A DNA stretch of 64,000 bases from Saccopteryx bilineata (Eukaryota > Chordata > Mammalia > Chiroptera > Emballonuridae): positions 293,552,982 through 293,616,981 of the forward strand of contig NC_089490.1 in the NCBI RefSeq assembly GCF_036850765.1, in the 5' to 3' direction. The notes beneath the pieces were generated by a model that saw only the letters and a program-made list of their open reading frames with translations, did not search any database and was not told the DNA's origin. Every line of letters begins with the position of its first letter. Positions within the stretch are counted from its first letter, which is position 1. The position numbers and the translations under genes are program-made. Below are positions 25,205 to 35,789 of the stretch, piece after piece.

Positions 25205-25636
25205 TTTTTGTTTGTTTGTTTTGGTTTGTTTTTAAAGTGGAAATTAATTTCTAATTTACAAATTAGTCTTCTTTTTGAGAGACAGAAAGAGAGGGACAGA
25301 GAGAGGAACAGATAGGGACAGACAGACAAGAAGGGAGAGAAATGAGAAGCATCAATTCTTCGTTGCGACACCTTAGTGGTTCATTGATTGCTTTCTCATT
25401 TTTACCTTGACCCGGGGCTACAGGTGAGCCAGTGACCCTTTGCTCAAGCCAGCGACATTAGGCTCAAGCTGGTGACCATGGAGTCATGTCTATGATCCCA
25501 CGCTCAAGCTGGCGACCTGGCGCTCAAACTGGTGAGCATAGGCTCAAGCCAGATGAGCCCATGCTCAAGCCAGTGACCTTGGGGTTTTGAATCTGGGTCC
25601 TCTGCATCCACTGCACCACCACTTGGTCAGGCACAA
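25205..25636 (-). repeat. tRNA-derived SINE (long-body type)
   Basis: Reverse orientation: T-rich tail, gacagaaagagagggacag tract, the body with repeated gctcaagc-type units, and the tRNA-like head at the right (catccactgcaccaccac). The body has an expanded number of ctcaagct-like units compared with the other copies. Confidence 0.85.
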
Positions 25637-25639
25637 GTT

Positions 25640-26685
25640 CCTCTTTATATGCTTTAACTTTTTACTGCAGTTAAGGAGCTAGATTCATCATCACATTAAT
25701 CACAGAATGCCTTAATATATGTTAAAAGACCTATATGTAAACTATAATAAAAATAAAATATACATTGTAGCAATATGCGAATTTTAATTAATAATAAATT
25801 GCCTCTAAGACCATACCAAAAAAATTGTAGGCATAGACAAAGCCATACATAAAAAGTTACTTAGCTATATGATCACAATTAATAAAATTATAACATGACA
25901 ATAAACATTAAATGTAATTTAAAATTCTGTTTTTATTAATCTAATTAAAGCATGGACAAGTTTTGACATGGTATTAGAGGAAGAAATCTAGATAAAGCAT
26001 TATTTCTATGTACAGTAGTATAAAAAGAAGCTTAACCTCACAAAAAATCAAGATTAAGAACAAAAATGCACAAATATTGGGGTTTACTTTGTTATTGTAT
26101 CATAATTTGTGTCATCCTTTATTTTCTAAATTTATTTAAATGTTTAAATTACTATTCCAACTCAGGCATACAAAAATCAATATAAGAGAAAAAGCAAATC
26201 CTGAAGATGATTTTTGTAGAACTCAGTACACATCTATTGCTTCTCATTTTCAATGGGCTCTTTTATTTTTATCCCACTCTAAATCGGGTTTCACTTTCTT
26301 ACAAATATAATTGCTTTTGTGTCTGTACCTCACAGGATGACAAATAAAAACACTTTATGTATTTATATATTTATTCTTCTCTTTGATAGTTTGATGTCAG
26401 GTCCTTTGATTTTATTTATTCTAAATGAATTCTTTAGTGGTATTCTTTGTGTAGTAACTTTTCAAGAACATTATAATACTTGTAAAGACACATTAGGGTC
26501 AATACTTATTTTGAAGGCTTTTCACTGTTTCAAAGGCATTCATTGTATGCTCTGTTGATATTGCCACTATAATTTGCATTAAGTAACATTTTGAATACAA
26601 TATACAAATGTTTGTGCCCTTAAAGTTTTACAGTTATTTGGCATTCTTAAATGTTAAATGTCTCTCCATTCAATTTTGGAGTTCC
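25640..26685. other. No recognised feature
   Basis: AT-rich non-coding sequence. The open frame at 26319-26558 has no recognisable domain. Confidence 0.5.
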
Positions 26686-26689
26686 CTGA

Positions 26690-28447
26690 GACAATCCATG
26701 AATTTTCTGAAATAGTTTGAGAAGGATAGGGTTAGTTCTTCTTTGAATATTTGGTAAAATTAGACTATGAAGCCATCTGGCCCAGAAATTTTGTTTGTTG
26801 GGAGTTTTTTGATAACTGTTTTTATTTCATTTGATGAAATCGGTCTGTTTAGGTTTTCTGATTTTTCCAGATTGATTTTTGAAGATTATATGTTTCAAGG
26901 AATTGGTTTATTTCACCTAGGTTGTCTAATTTTTTGGCATACAGTTCTTCATAGTATTTTCTTACAATCCTTTGTATTTCTGTTTTGGCAGTTGTTATTT
27001 CTCCACTCTTATTTTTAGTTTTATTTATTTGAGTCCTCTCTCTTTTTTTCTTGGTAAGTCTGGTTAAAGGTTCATCAATCTTTTTCACCCTTTCAAAGAA
27101 CCAGCTCTTGATTTTATTGATCCTCTGCATTTTTTTTTTAGCCTCTATATCATTTATTTCTGCTCAGATTTATTATTTACTTCCTTCTCTTTCTCTGGGT
27201 TTTACTTGCTGTTCTTTTTCTAGTTCGTTTAGATGCATGGTTAAGTTGTTTATATGAGCTTTTTCTCATTTTAAGGTATGCCTGTAGTGCTATGAACTTC
27301 ACTCTTAAGACTGCTTTTGCTGTGTTTCATAAATTTTGAGTTGTATATTCGTTTTCATTTGTTTCAAGGAAATTTTTAATTTCTTCCTTGATCTCATTGT
27401 TAACTCATTCATTATTTAATAACATGCTATTTAGTTTCCAAGTGTTTTTCAGTTTTTCTATTGCAGTTGATTTCTAGTTTCACACCATTGTATTCTGAGA
27501 AGATGCTTGATATGATTTCAATCTTCTTAAATTTATTGAGTCTCATTTTGTGTCATAACACGTGGTCTATCCTAGAGAATGTACCATGAACATTTGAAAA
27601 GTATGTATATTCTGCTGATTTAGGGTAAAAGGTCTGAAGATATCTATTAAATCCAGTTACCTAGTATAATCGTTAAGTCTGCTGTTTCTTTGTTAATTTT
27701 CTTTCTTGAGGATCTATCCAGTGATGTTAGTGGAGTATTAAAATCCCCTACTATTATAGTACTGCTGTTGATCTCACCCTTGTTGTTCATGAAAATCTGC
27801 TTTATATATTTAGGTGCTCCTATATTAGGTGCATAGATATTTATAATGGTTATATCTTCCTGTTGGATTGTTCCCTTTATCATTATGTAGTGACTATCAT
27901 TATTCCACAGCTGACCACCTTCCAGCAAGCACTCAGCAGTGTGGGGTTGGTGATGCAGCTCAGACCTCAGCACTCAATACTATATCCCTGATGGCTTCCT
28001 GCTTTTAAGTGATTCTTTGCTTTGACTGCATTAGGGGAGGTTCTATTTAGCTGTCGACCTGCATCCCTTTGCTGGTATTGATGATTCCAGGAAAAATATT
28101 TACTTTAGATTTGAGGAGTGAGTCAGCCCAGATTTTAGGGTGGCTGTCCCTCAATGTATTTCTCCCTGTGCCTCCTATATTACACTCTTTTTCTGCTACT
28201 CTGGTCCTCTGAGCTCTCTCTGTCCCCTGGAGCCCAGTTGAGTGGTTGTGAAAGAGGTTTTCTGTACAGTCCCTTCAAGATAAATCCTGTGTCTGAGAAA
28301 TCTGTCTCTTTCTTGCAAACATTATCATGACTTGTTTCACAGCATAATACTGTCCATACTCCTCTTCTAGGCTCTGGAGCTGCAGGCTGGTGCTTTGGTC
28401 CTGGGCCCCAGAACCTACTCCGGGAAACTTCCCTCCTACCACGTGAG
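26690..28447 (-). mobile_element. L1 fragment: ORF2 piece joined to 5' UTR (3' of provirus)
   Basis: On the minus strand, 27973-27647 encodes part of the L1 endonuclease (IINIYAPN, VGDFNTPLTSLDRSS) and 27130-26849 the linker before RT (KSWFFERVKKIDEPLTRL, RKYYEELYAKKL). Upstream, about 27905-28447, the sequence is L1 5' UTR-like, so ORF1 and the start of the endonuclease are missing at a junction near 27900. The element continues beyond the provirus at 35218. No 3' UTR is seen; the copy ends within ORF2 near 26690. Several stops and frameshifts are present. Confidence 0.75.
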
Positions 28448-28952
28448 TGTTGCACCCAATCGCGCAAAGACAAATGCTGGAGTCCGTTGGAGAGTACAAA
28501 AAGATTTAATGGCCAAAATGCAAACCTGCGCAGGGGTGAGCTCTCAGTGGTGGTCACAAAGAGTCACACCCTTTGCTTACAAACTAGGGGTTTTTATAGC
28601 AAAGCAAGCAAGCGACTCGGTACAGAAGCTGAGTGTGGCGTTTAGCGATTGGCTTAAACCTAGGGTTTATTGTCACATGCCTTGGCAACTAAGGGTTTAA
28701 CCTGGTGGAAATTTTTAAAATTACAAAACTATTGTTTTTCATAAGGGCTGCAAAACAACTTCAGGATGTGGGGTGCAAACTGCTGCCCTAGGGGTTTTCA
28801 CAAGTAACGAACTGTAAACTTGTGGTTTTCTAAGTTCCTGAATATGCTTCTGCTTTTTAGGGGCTTTTGCAACTCTGGAGTTCAGATAAATTTCCACTTA
28901 ATGTGTTTTTATATAGATACTTCCCTTATAAAAATTCCACTAGAGTGCTACA
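28448..28952 (-). repeat. Proviral 3' LTR
   Basis: 505 bp, identical by eye to 34708-35212. In proviral sense it starts TGTAGCACTC and ends GGGTGCAACA. It holds the same CCAAT, TATA and ATTAAA signals; the polyadenylation hexamer lies at 28505-28510 on the minus strand. Confidence 0.97.
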
Positions 28953-28966
28953 TTTCCTCCTCTTCT
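28953..28966 (-). other. Polypurine tract (plus-strand primer)
   Basis: In proviral sense AGAAGAGGAGGAAA lies directly against the 3' LTR, the expected place and composition for the primer of plus-strand DNA synthesis. Confidence 0.9.
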
Positions 28967-28987
28967 AATGCATAGTTGAATCCTTAA

Positions 28988-30713
28988 CTATAATTGGGAT
29001 TCTTCTACTGTACTAATGCGGTGGTAGGGCTGGGCTAGGACCATTAATTTGATTGAGTCTATTCGCTCCCGTAGAAAATTTATAAGTTTGTTGAACAAGA
29101 AGGGCCCTAGGGATAAGAGGCATAAGAATCCAATACATGGCCCTAGTAAGGGAAGTAGATAGGGAAGTATTCCATTTAGTCCGCTAAAGAAGGGACTATC
29201 AAATAATTCTTTTCTTCTTCGTATTAAATCTTCTTGTAATCTTTTTATTCGGTCTCTTACTATTCCAGATTTTTTTACATATACACAACATTTCTCTTGT
29301 AGAGCTAAACAAATTCCTCCTTGCTCTGCTGTTAATAAATCTAATCCTCTTCTATTTTGTAAAACCATTTCTGCTAGGGAATCAAGTTGGTCCTGTACAT
29401 CCTGAATAGACCGAGATAAGGATTCTACATCATCAATTAATTTGTTAGAAAGCTTTGCATACGAGTGAAGTGCCACTCCCATCCCGGCACTTCCTGTGGC
29501 AACTGCTCCAGTGATTCCTAAGCCTACTAATAAAGGAATTAAAGTGACTGCTCTCTTTATTCGCCCTGAAATGAGATCTAAAGATGGGACGGGGACAGGC
29601 TGGTCCCCAGGTATGATGTCTATGTCCGGCAGGAGTGTAGCTATTACACAAACTCCAGTCCAATTTGTTGGTAGATAAGAATAAGCTAAGTTACCTCTAC
29701 ATACTAGTATATGTCCTCTGTCTGGACATAGAGAAGTACTAACGTTTATAGTTCTACTACAGTTTGCAAAGTTAGTAAATCCTACTTCTAGGTCAAAGCT
29801 ATTATTCCGGGCAGGGCCCTGAAGGCAAGTGACATTAGAGAATTCTATAGGCTGAACCCTGAAGGGGATATTGGCAGTACAACTAGACTGTGGCGTTAAA
29901 GCAGATTCATTAAATGTTACTGGTAAGGCAATAGGCATAGGTGTACCAAGGGTCATGCAAAGCCAGCAGTCTGCTGCTAATTCGGGATTAGTCATATTTA
30001 AGGCTTGAAAGGTGGCTGATAAAATATCAGAAGTCTGCGGATCAAGGTCTATGCTTGGTCCCTTTGGCAAAACCAGGGGATGGTAATTTATCTGTGGATA
30101 CTGGGCTTAACAATTTGCTCAAGCCTTTCTTCTACTATGGCTTCCCTGATGGTCCTCCTCCATCCGAAACATGTAGAGGGGATTTCTTAGACCAACATAC
30201 AGGCCGGCCGCGCGTCCCTTTGCACGAAGCCTCTATGCGGCCAAGTGTCCCTATCTCCGGGCCAACGCCCGCTCGAGTTTTCTGAAGGATGGCAGTGAAG
30301 TAGGTAGTATCCTGACTAGTGCATTCCTGAAATTCCTCGTAACAGGAGGAGTGCATTTGATCATAGAAGCTAGTGCACTCAGCAGGACAAGGTCCTGGCT
30401 TGCCTTGAATAGTGGGAATTATGCGGGGTTTGTTATTGCAGATCCACTCTTGGGTGTTACCCCCCCCTATACCCGGTGTCACGGCGAGGTATGCTATTTT
30501 GGTTCCACAATCAACCTGCCTTGTGTATGTTTTTGGTCTAATAGTAGTGGCTCCTCCCCTGCATTCACATGGGGGCCCGTACAATGTCCTAAGAAGTGTT
30601 TCTGCATTTGGAGGAGGTCCGAACCCACCGCAAGCAAAATCAAGAAACACTGTCAGGGCACAGATGAAAATTTTAACTTTAAAGGGTCCTTGGGGTCTGT
30701 ATGGACTTTCCAT
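28988..30713 (-). pseudogene. env: Retroviral envelope gene (env), frame-broken
   Basis: Two open segments make up a nearly full-length env. The first (30713-30135) starts with MESPYR, a signal peptide (hydrophobic about residues 12-28) and a cysteine-rich SU N-terminal domain; it ends at a TAG (30135-30137) just after an SDGGG motif at residues 183-187. The second open frame runs from 30106 to 28988. It has the SU CWLC motif, a furin-type RIKR site, a fusion peptide rich in G and A, the heptad region, an ISD-like segment with CX6CC, a membrane anchor and a cytoplasmic tail. Between 30106 and 30135 no single frame continues. CWLC plus CX6CC is the gamma-type covalent SU-TM design. SDGGG is known from the RDR interference group whose members use ASCT transporters; receptor use here is inference. 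The start overlaps the end of pol by 61 bp. Confidence 0.93.
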
Positions 30714-32860
30714 TGCTTAGAGTCTGTCTCTTGCTCACTAGGTGTAGCAGGCTTCACGTGGGAAAGGTGAATCCAATATGGCTTCTCAGCTATCCTTACA
30801 GCCGTGGGCGTGCTGAACAGTACCTGGAACGGTCCTTGCCACCGAGCGTCAAGGTTCCCGCGGCGGTGGTTGAGAATGTACACCCACTGTCCTGGTTCCG
30901 GCTGAGGGGACAATGGGGCTCCTCTGCGAGCGTCCTTCTGTTGGTCCCTGAGGGCTTGTACCTCAGCACGTATTAACTGCAATGCCTGTAAAGACTTTAG
31001 AAAATTCTGATTAGAGACCTCAATTTCTTCTCTTGTTAGCTGAGGGACCAAGGGGGTTGGTTGTCCAAACATTAATTCATAAGGGGTCCATTTTCCTGTG
31101 TAGGGGGTGTTCCGGACCCGAAATAGGGCAAAAGGGAGTAACTCTACCCAATTTTCGCCAGTCTCCTCCCTTATCTTTATTAAAGTTTCCTTTAGGGTCC
31201 TATTCATCCTCTCAACTTGCCCTGAGCTTTGAGGCCGATAAATACAATGTAATTTCCAATTGATCCCTAGTCTTAAGGCTAATTCTTGTGAAATCTTGGA
31301 TACAAATGCAGGTCCATTGTCAGACCCTACAGCTATAGGAATCCCATATCTGGGAATTATTTCTCTTAGAAGTATTTTACATACTGTTGTAGCTGTTTCT
31401 CCTTTTGTTGGGAAGGCTTCAGTCCATCCTGTAAAAGTATCAACTAGAACAAGTAAGTATTTGTAACCCAGTTTCCCTGGAGTCATTTCTGTGAAGTCAA
31501 TTTCCCATAGTTCTCCGGGAGTTTTTCCTCTATACCGGAAAAGAGGAGGGAGCTTCTTGTTGATTGCATTGACCTTTGCACATGCTTGGCACCTAGAAAC
31601 AACTGAGTTTACAAGATCCCGAATATTAGAGCCTTCATAATACTTCTTGACTAGGTGCTCAAGTTTTAACTGTCCCAGATGCGAGCTGCTATGTATTTCA
31701 GAGATTATTTGTCTCAAAACTGCCTGGGGCAGAAAGATTTTGTCATTTGGTAATTCAATCCACCCTTGGGCGTTTTTCTTACCTCCTATTAGCTTACCTT
31801 TTTCTTCTTCCTCAGGTTGATACTTAGGCTCTTTTGGTAAGCTTGGAGGCGGTATCAGTGGCAACAAACTCATGGTGTCCTCCTCTTCTGCTGCATCACG
31901 GGCCACTTGGTCAGCAAAATGGTTGCCTCTGATAATGGGGGAGTCCCCTTTTTGATGCCCCTTGCAGTGTATAATGGCTATTTTCTGAGGCAGCCAGAGG
32001 GCTTCTAGCAGGGATAAGATTTCTTCTTTGTTTTTGATTTCTTTTCCTCCTGCTGTTAATAGCCCTCTCTCCCGATAGATGGCACCATGTACATGTGCAG
32101 TAGCAAAGGCATACCGGCTATCGGTATAGATGTTGGCACACTTTCCGGCGGCTAGCCGGAGGGCCTGTGTGGGCCCGATAAGTTCGGCTCGCTGTGCTGA
32201 TGTTCCTTTAGGCAATGCCTTTTTCCACAAGACCTGGTCCTGAGTAGTAACAGCTTCCCCTGCAAACCTCTGTCCGTCCCGCACATAACTGCTCCCATCT
32301 GTGAACAAGGTTAAGTCTGCCTTTTCATAGGCTTGGTCCCGCAAGTCAGGCCAGGTACCAGTGATAGTGTCCAAGGTTAGTTTGCAGTCATGGAGTACCG
32401 TTGAGTTTGGCACCGGGAGCAAGGTGGCGGGGTTTAGGGCCGTGGTCTTAAGGAATTGCACAGCTGGGGGGTTCAAGAGCTGAGCTTGGTACTGGGTCAA
32501 TCGGGCATTCGAGATCCACCTGTCTGGAGGTGCCCGTAGTATTTGCTCGAGGTAATGTTCCCCAATTACTTGAATGTCTTGCCCCAAAGTCAATTTAGTG
32601 GCTTCCTTGACAAGCAGGGAGGTGGCCGCTAGGGCTCTTAAACAAGTAGGCCAACCTGCAGCTACTGGGTCTAACCTTTTAGACAAATATGCTACAGGCC
32701 GCTTCCATGGACCGAGTTCTTGGCATAAGACCCCTACAGCAGTGCCCTGCTTTTCTGCCACAAACAGCTGAAAAGGTTTTGCCAAATCTGGCAAAGCTAG
32801 AGCTGGGGCTGCTATCAAGGCTTCTTTTAATTTCTGAAAGGATTCTTTTGCCCCCTGGGT
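30653..32860 (-). pseudogene. pol: Retroviral pol remnant: RT C-terminus, RNase H, integrase
   Basis: One uninterrupted frame from 32860 to 30653, 721 codons counted from a TTG at 32818. It opens in the RT connection region (residues about 1-110). RNase H has acidic residues at D174, E212, D233 and D303. Integrase has the HHCC zinc site (H376, H380, C410, C413), the D441/D500/E536 triad with D-35-E spacing, and a C-terminal RWQGPF region. Protease and RT fingers/palm, including the YxDD site, are absent, so no polymerase activity is expected. A TAG at 32861-32863 closes the frame upstream, six bases past the gag stop. Confidence 0.95.
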
Positions 32861-32865
32861 CTAAA

Positions 32866-34207
32866 CTATTGATTCTTCTTTCCCTTATTCTGTCCTGTGT
32901 TTTGGGTGGCCAGAAGTACCTTGACAGCTGCTCGTCCTAATTCAGGATCATCTCTGTTTTGGAAAACCTTTTGAGCTATTTCTAATAATTTGCTCCTATT
33001 CTCGCCCTCAAAACCTTCTATTTTCTGGAGTTTTTTTTTCCTAATATCTGAGGCTGCTTGAGTAACAAAAGCAATATTTACTAACCTGCGGTTTTCTTCT
33101 GCTTCAGGGTCTAGTGGGGTATAAACCCGGTAGGCCTCTATAAGCCGCTCTAAAAATGCAGCAGGGGATTCATCCCTCCCTTGAAGTACCTCACTTACCT
33201 TACTAAAGTTGGTGGGCTTCCTAGCGGCTGCCTTTAAACCCCGTAATAGAGCCCGGCGATATTGGATAAGCGCTTCCCTTCCCCCTGTTACATTGGGATC
33301 CCAATTAGGGGGAGTCTCTGGGAGGACTTCAGCTAACTCTTGCTCGGAACCACCATCTTCCCGAAAGGCTTTCTTCTGTGGTAAGCAAAGTTTGCAACAA
33401 TTGCTGACAGTCGTCCCAAGTTGGCTGATGGGTCCTAAACACAGTCTCAAGTAAAGATATTAATCCCTGTGGTTTCTCAGAAAAAGAAGGATTCTGATGC
33501 TTCCAATTATACAAATCACTAGTAGAAAAAGGAACATAAACCATTCTGGAAGGGGCCCGAGGCCCCTCATCTAAGGGCGGCAACATTTCCCTAAGGGGCA
33601 ACAACGGGGCAGCCCCCGCATTGGGAAGTTGCGCATAAGGGGTTCCTCCCCGGGTGTGGGGAGGGCTCTGAACATTCTCAGGGACAGTAGTGTCAGGCTC
33701 TCTTGACCTCCGATAAGGCGGGGGATGGTTAATGGGGTCTAGGATTTCCTCAGGAGTTTCCTGAATAACTGGATACAACTTAGGGGCTTCTTTCTTGGGC
33801 GCACTAGGGGTTGTTCTCTGACTCTGTGAGGCCGGACTGTCATTTACACAAACGGGCTTAGGCCTTACGCTAAGGGATCTGACAGTCCTTTGGAGAGTCT
33901 TTTGGCACCTTTTGATATAGCTAGGCTTATCAGTGGCAATGTCTATCCACACATCAATATAAATGTATTGGTCTGGATGGGGAACTTTATATATAACAGC
34001 CCTGACAGCATAAACCCTGAGGACATCGAAAGTCCCTTCTGTAGGCCATCCCACATCAAAGGTGGGCCATTCTAACTGACAAAGAGTGCGGAGGGTCTCT
34101 GGATCTGGTATTGGTCCCCCGTAGTTCTTCGCTCGTTTCTGAAAGTCTGAAAAATTAGCCAGAATACAATCTAGGGGGAAAGGTGGAGTTGATTGATTAT
34201 TGCCCAT
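32866..34207 (-). pseudogene. gag: Retroviral gag, one frameshift, NC missing
   Basis: The start MGNNQS at 34207 gives a probable N-myristoylation signal. Matrix is followed by a proline-rich p12-like region with a PPPY late-domain motif and then capsid, whose N-terminal part includes SDLYNWK and THQPTWDDCQQLL. The frame breaks in a purine run near 33370-33378 and capsid continues in another frame to a TAG at 32866-32868. That second part holds the major homology region (about QGRDESPAAFLERL). No CCHC zinc knuckle of nucleocapsid is present; the sequence passes straight into the RT connection region. The frame 5' of the break stays open to 33329. Confidence 0.93.
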
Positions 34208-34384
34208 CTTGCGGTAGCCGTTCTTTTCCGCTAGATGTCCTTCAAGTCCTACGAAAACAACACATAAAATTCCCCAGCAAACAAATAGGGCGATCCAAAC
34301 AGGAGACTGTTGATCACATTGAACTGGGACACAGGCTAACACTAAACACACTAAGACAGAAAAGACAAGGAAAGCAACACACAA
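34208..34384 (-). CDS. In-frame gag leader with hydrophobic segments (glycoGag-like)
   Basis: Fifty-nine codons from an ATG at 34384 run in frame, without a stop, into the gag ATG at 34207. The peptide has two hydrophobic stretches: residues about 3-22 (signal-like, with several V, L and C residues) and about 31-48. In MLV and relatives a longer glycosylated Gag starts upstream at a CUG and is directed to the membrane. The position and character here match that idea, but the start is an AUG and expression is unproven. Confidence 0.55.
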
Positions 34385-34687
34385 AATTTCCTATACAGAC
34401 CACATTCACTATGACATATAAGTAAGCCAGCGGCGCGGCGCGTATGAGCTCAACAATTTGGAATGGTCAATCAAAGTTAAACAGAAACAAAACCTCGGCC
34501 GGCAGCGTCCTGCCCTTCGCTCGAGGGTCTGAGCGAGTCTCTGACAGCGTCCCGTCTGTCGCCTCAGACTACAAATGTACCGGTACCAAGATCACAAAAT
34601 GAAACAAAGTAACTAAGAGTGGAATTCCAATACTCACCAGCTCGAGCTGTTCCTCCGGGCTTACCAGCCAAATTCCCACTTGGGGAG

Positions 34688-34705
34688 ATCACGTCGGGGT
34701 CACCA
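34688..34705 (-). other. Primer binding site matching tRNA-Trp
   Basis: The plus-strand bases ATCACGTCGGGGTCACCA equal the 3' end of mammalian tRNA-Trp including CCA, so proviral RNA would pair with that tRNA over 18 bases. Two bases separate it from the LTR. Gammaretroviruses more often use tRNA-Pro; HERV-W is named for tRNA-Trp. Confidence 0.88.
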
Positions 34706-34707
34706 AA

Positions 34708-35212
34708 TGTTGCACCCAATCGCGCAAAGACAAATGCTGGAGTCCGTTGGAGAGTACAAAAAGATTTAATGGCCAAAATGCAAACCTGCGCAGGGGTGAG
34801 CTCTCAGTGGTGGTCACAAAGAGTCACACCCTTTGCTTACAAACTAGGGGTTTTTATAGCAAAGCAAGCAAGCGACTCGGTACAGAAGCTGAGTGTGGCG
34901 TTTAGCGATTGGCTTAAACCTAGGGTTTATTGTCACATGCCTTGGCAACTAAGGGTTTAACCTGGTGGAAATTTTTAAAATTACAAAACTATTGTTTTTC
35001 ATAAGGGCTGCAAAACAACTTCAGGATGTGGGGTGCAAACTGCTGCCCTAGGGGTTTTCACAAGTAACGAACTGTAAACTTGTGGTTTTCTAAGTTCCTG
35101 AATATGCTTCTGCTTTTTAGGGGCTTTTGCAACTCTGGAGTTCAGATAAATTTCCACTTAATGTGTTTTTATATAGATACTTCCCTTATAAAAATTCCAC
35201 TAGAGTGCTACA
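34708..35212 (-). promoter_or_regulatory. Proviral 5' LTR (promoter)
   Basis: 505-bp LTR. In proviral sense a CCAAT box lies at 34912-34908, a TATAAAAA box at 34860-34851 within gctataaaaac, and an ATTAAA polyadenylation signal at 34770-34765. The spacing implies transcription start roughly 25-30 bp after the TATA box and a short R-U5. Confidence 0.92.
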
Positions 35213-35217
35213 GTGAG

Positions 35218-35465
35218 ACCCTCTGGGCTGCCATTCACTCCCAGGAGCTGTACAGCCCTCTCTGCATTTCTTCTTTTCCTACCAGTATCAGTGTGGCTTC
35301 CTCAGTGATCTTTGGTTACAGATTCCTCTTGGTTTAATGCAAAGTTGGTTTTTCCAGATGATTGTTCTTAAAATTAAGTTGTAATCCACTTTGGTTCTGG
35401 GAGGTGGAAGATGGAACGTCTGCCTACTCCATTACCATCTCACCACCCTTCAGTTATTCTTCTAT
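35218..35465 (-). mobile_element. L1 5' UTR piece (5' of provirus)
   Basis: This continues the L1 5' UTR interrupted at 28447. In minus sense it begins near 35460 with a ggtggtgagatggtaatgg phrase typical of an L1 5' end. It supports insertion of the provirus into an older L1. Confidence 0.65.
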
Positions 35466-35469
35466 GATG

Positions 35470-35785
35470 GATCTCTGAAAAATTGTCAGTTATAGTGTTG
35501 TAGGAGAGCAAAACCTTGGAAGATTAACACTCAGACAACTCCAGAGGCTTTCTTGATGACTTTAAATGGGTGGCTGTACATGCCGGACAGACAGATCATG
35601 GTGAAGTTTTATTTTAGTTAGGAGCTGAATGTGTTGGATATTTGGAGTTTCTTATTTTTGTGTGTGTCATTGGGATCAAAATTCTGGCCAGAAGAACAAA
35701 CAATCTTTGATAATCATTCCTGCATATCTATCTTAAAATTCAAAGTATTGACTAAAAATAATGCTAATAATGCGCCATGCATTGT
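35470..35785. other. No recognised feature
   Basis: Non-coding stretch without an identified repeat. Confidence 0.5.
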
Positions 35786-35789
35786 TTTA

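Larger units (their letters stand above)
28448..35212 (-). mobile_element. Gammaretrovirus-like endogenous provirus, young but defective
   Basis: A 6765-bp provirus with LTR-leader-gag-(deleted)-pol-env-LTR order on the minus strand. Both LTRs are 505 bp, run TG...CA and show no difference on direct reading. A GTGAG duplication flanks it at 28443-28447 and 35213-35217. It splits an L1 5' UTR. Full-length relatives are about 8-9 kb; here the gag NC, protease and N-terminal RT are missing. Gag and env carry frame breaks, while RNase H/integrase is open. It cannot make infectious virus by itself as written. Confidence 0.97.

Noticed and set aside
28395..28700. A 101-codon frame repeated at 34619-34960
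   Set aside because: Both arise because the identical LTRs carry the same chance frame on the non-coding strand.
30351..30976. Plus-strand open frames across env and pol
   Set aside because: They are antisense shadows of the retroviral genes and have no recognisable domains.
28448..35212. A replication-competent retrovirus
   Set aside because: NC, protease and catalytic RT are missing and both gag and env are broken.
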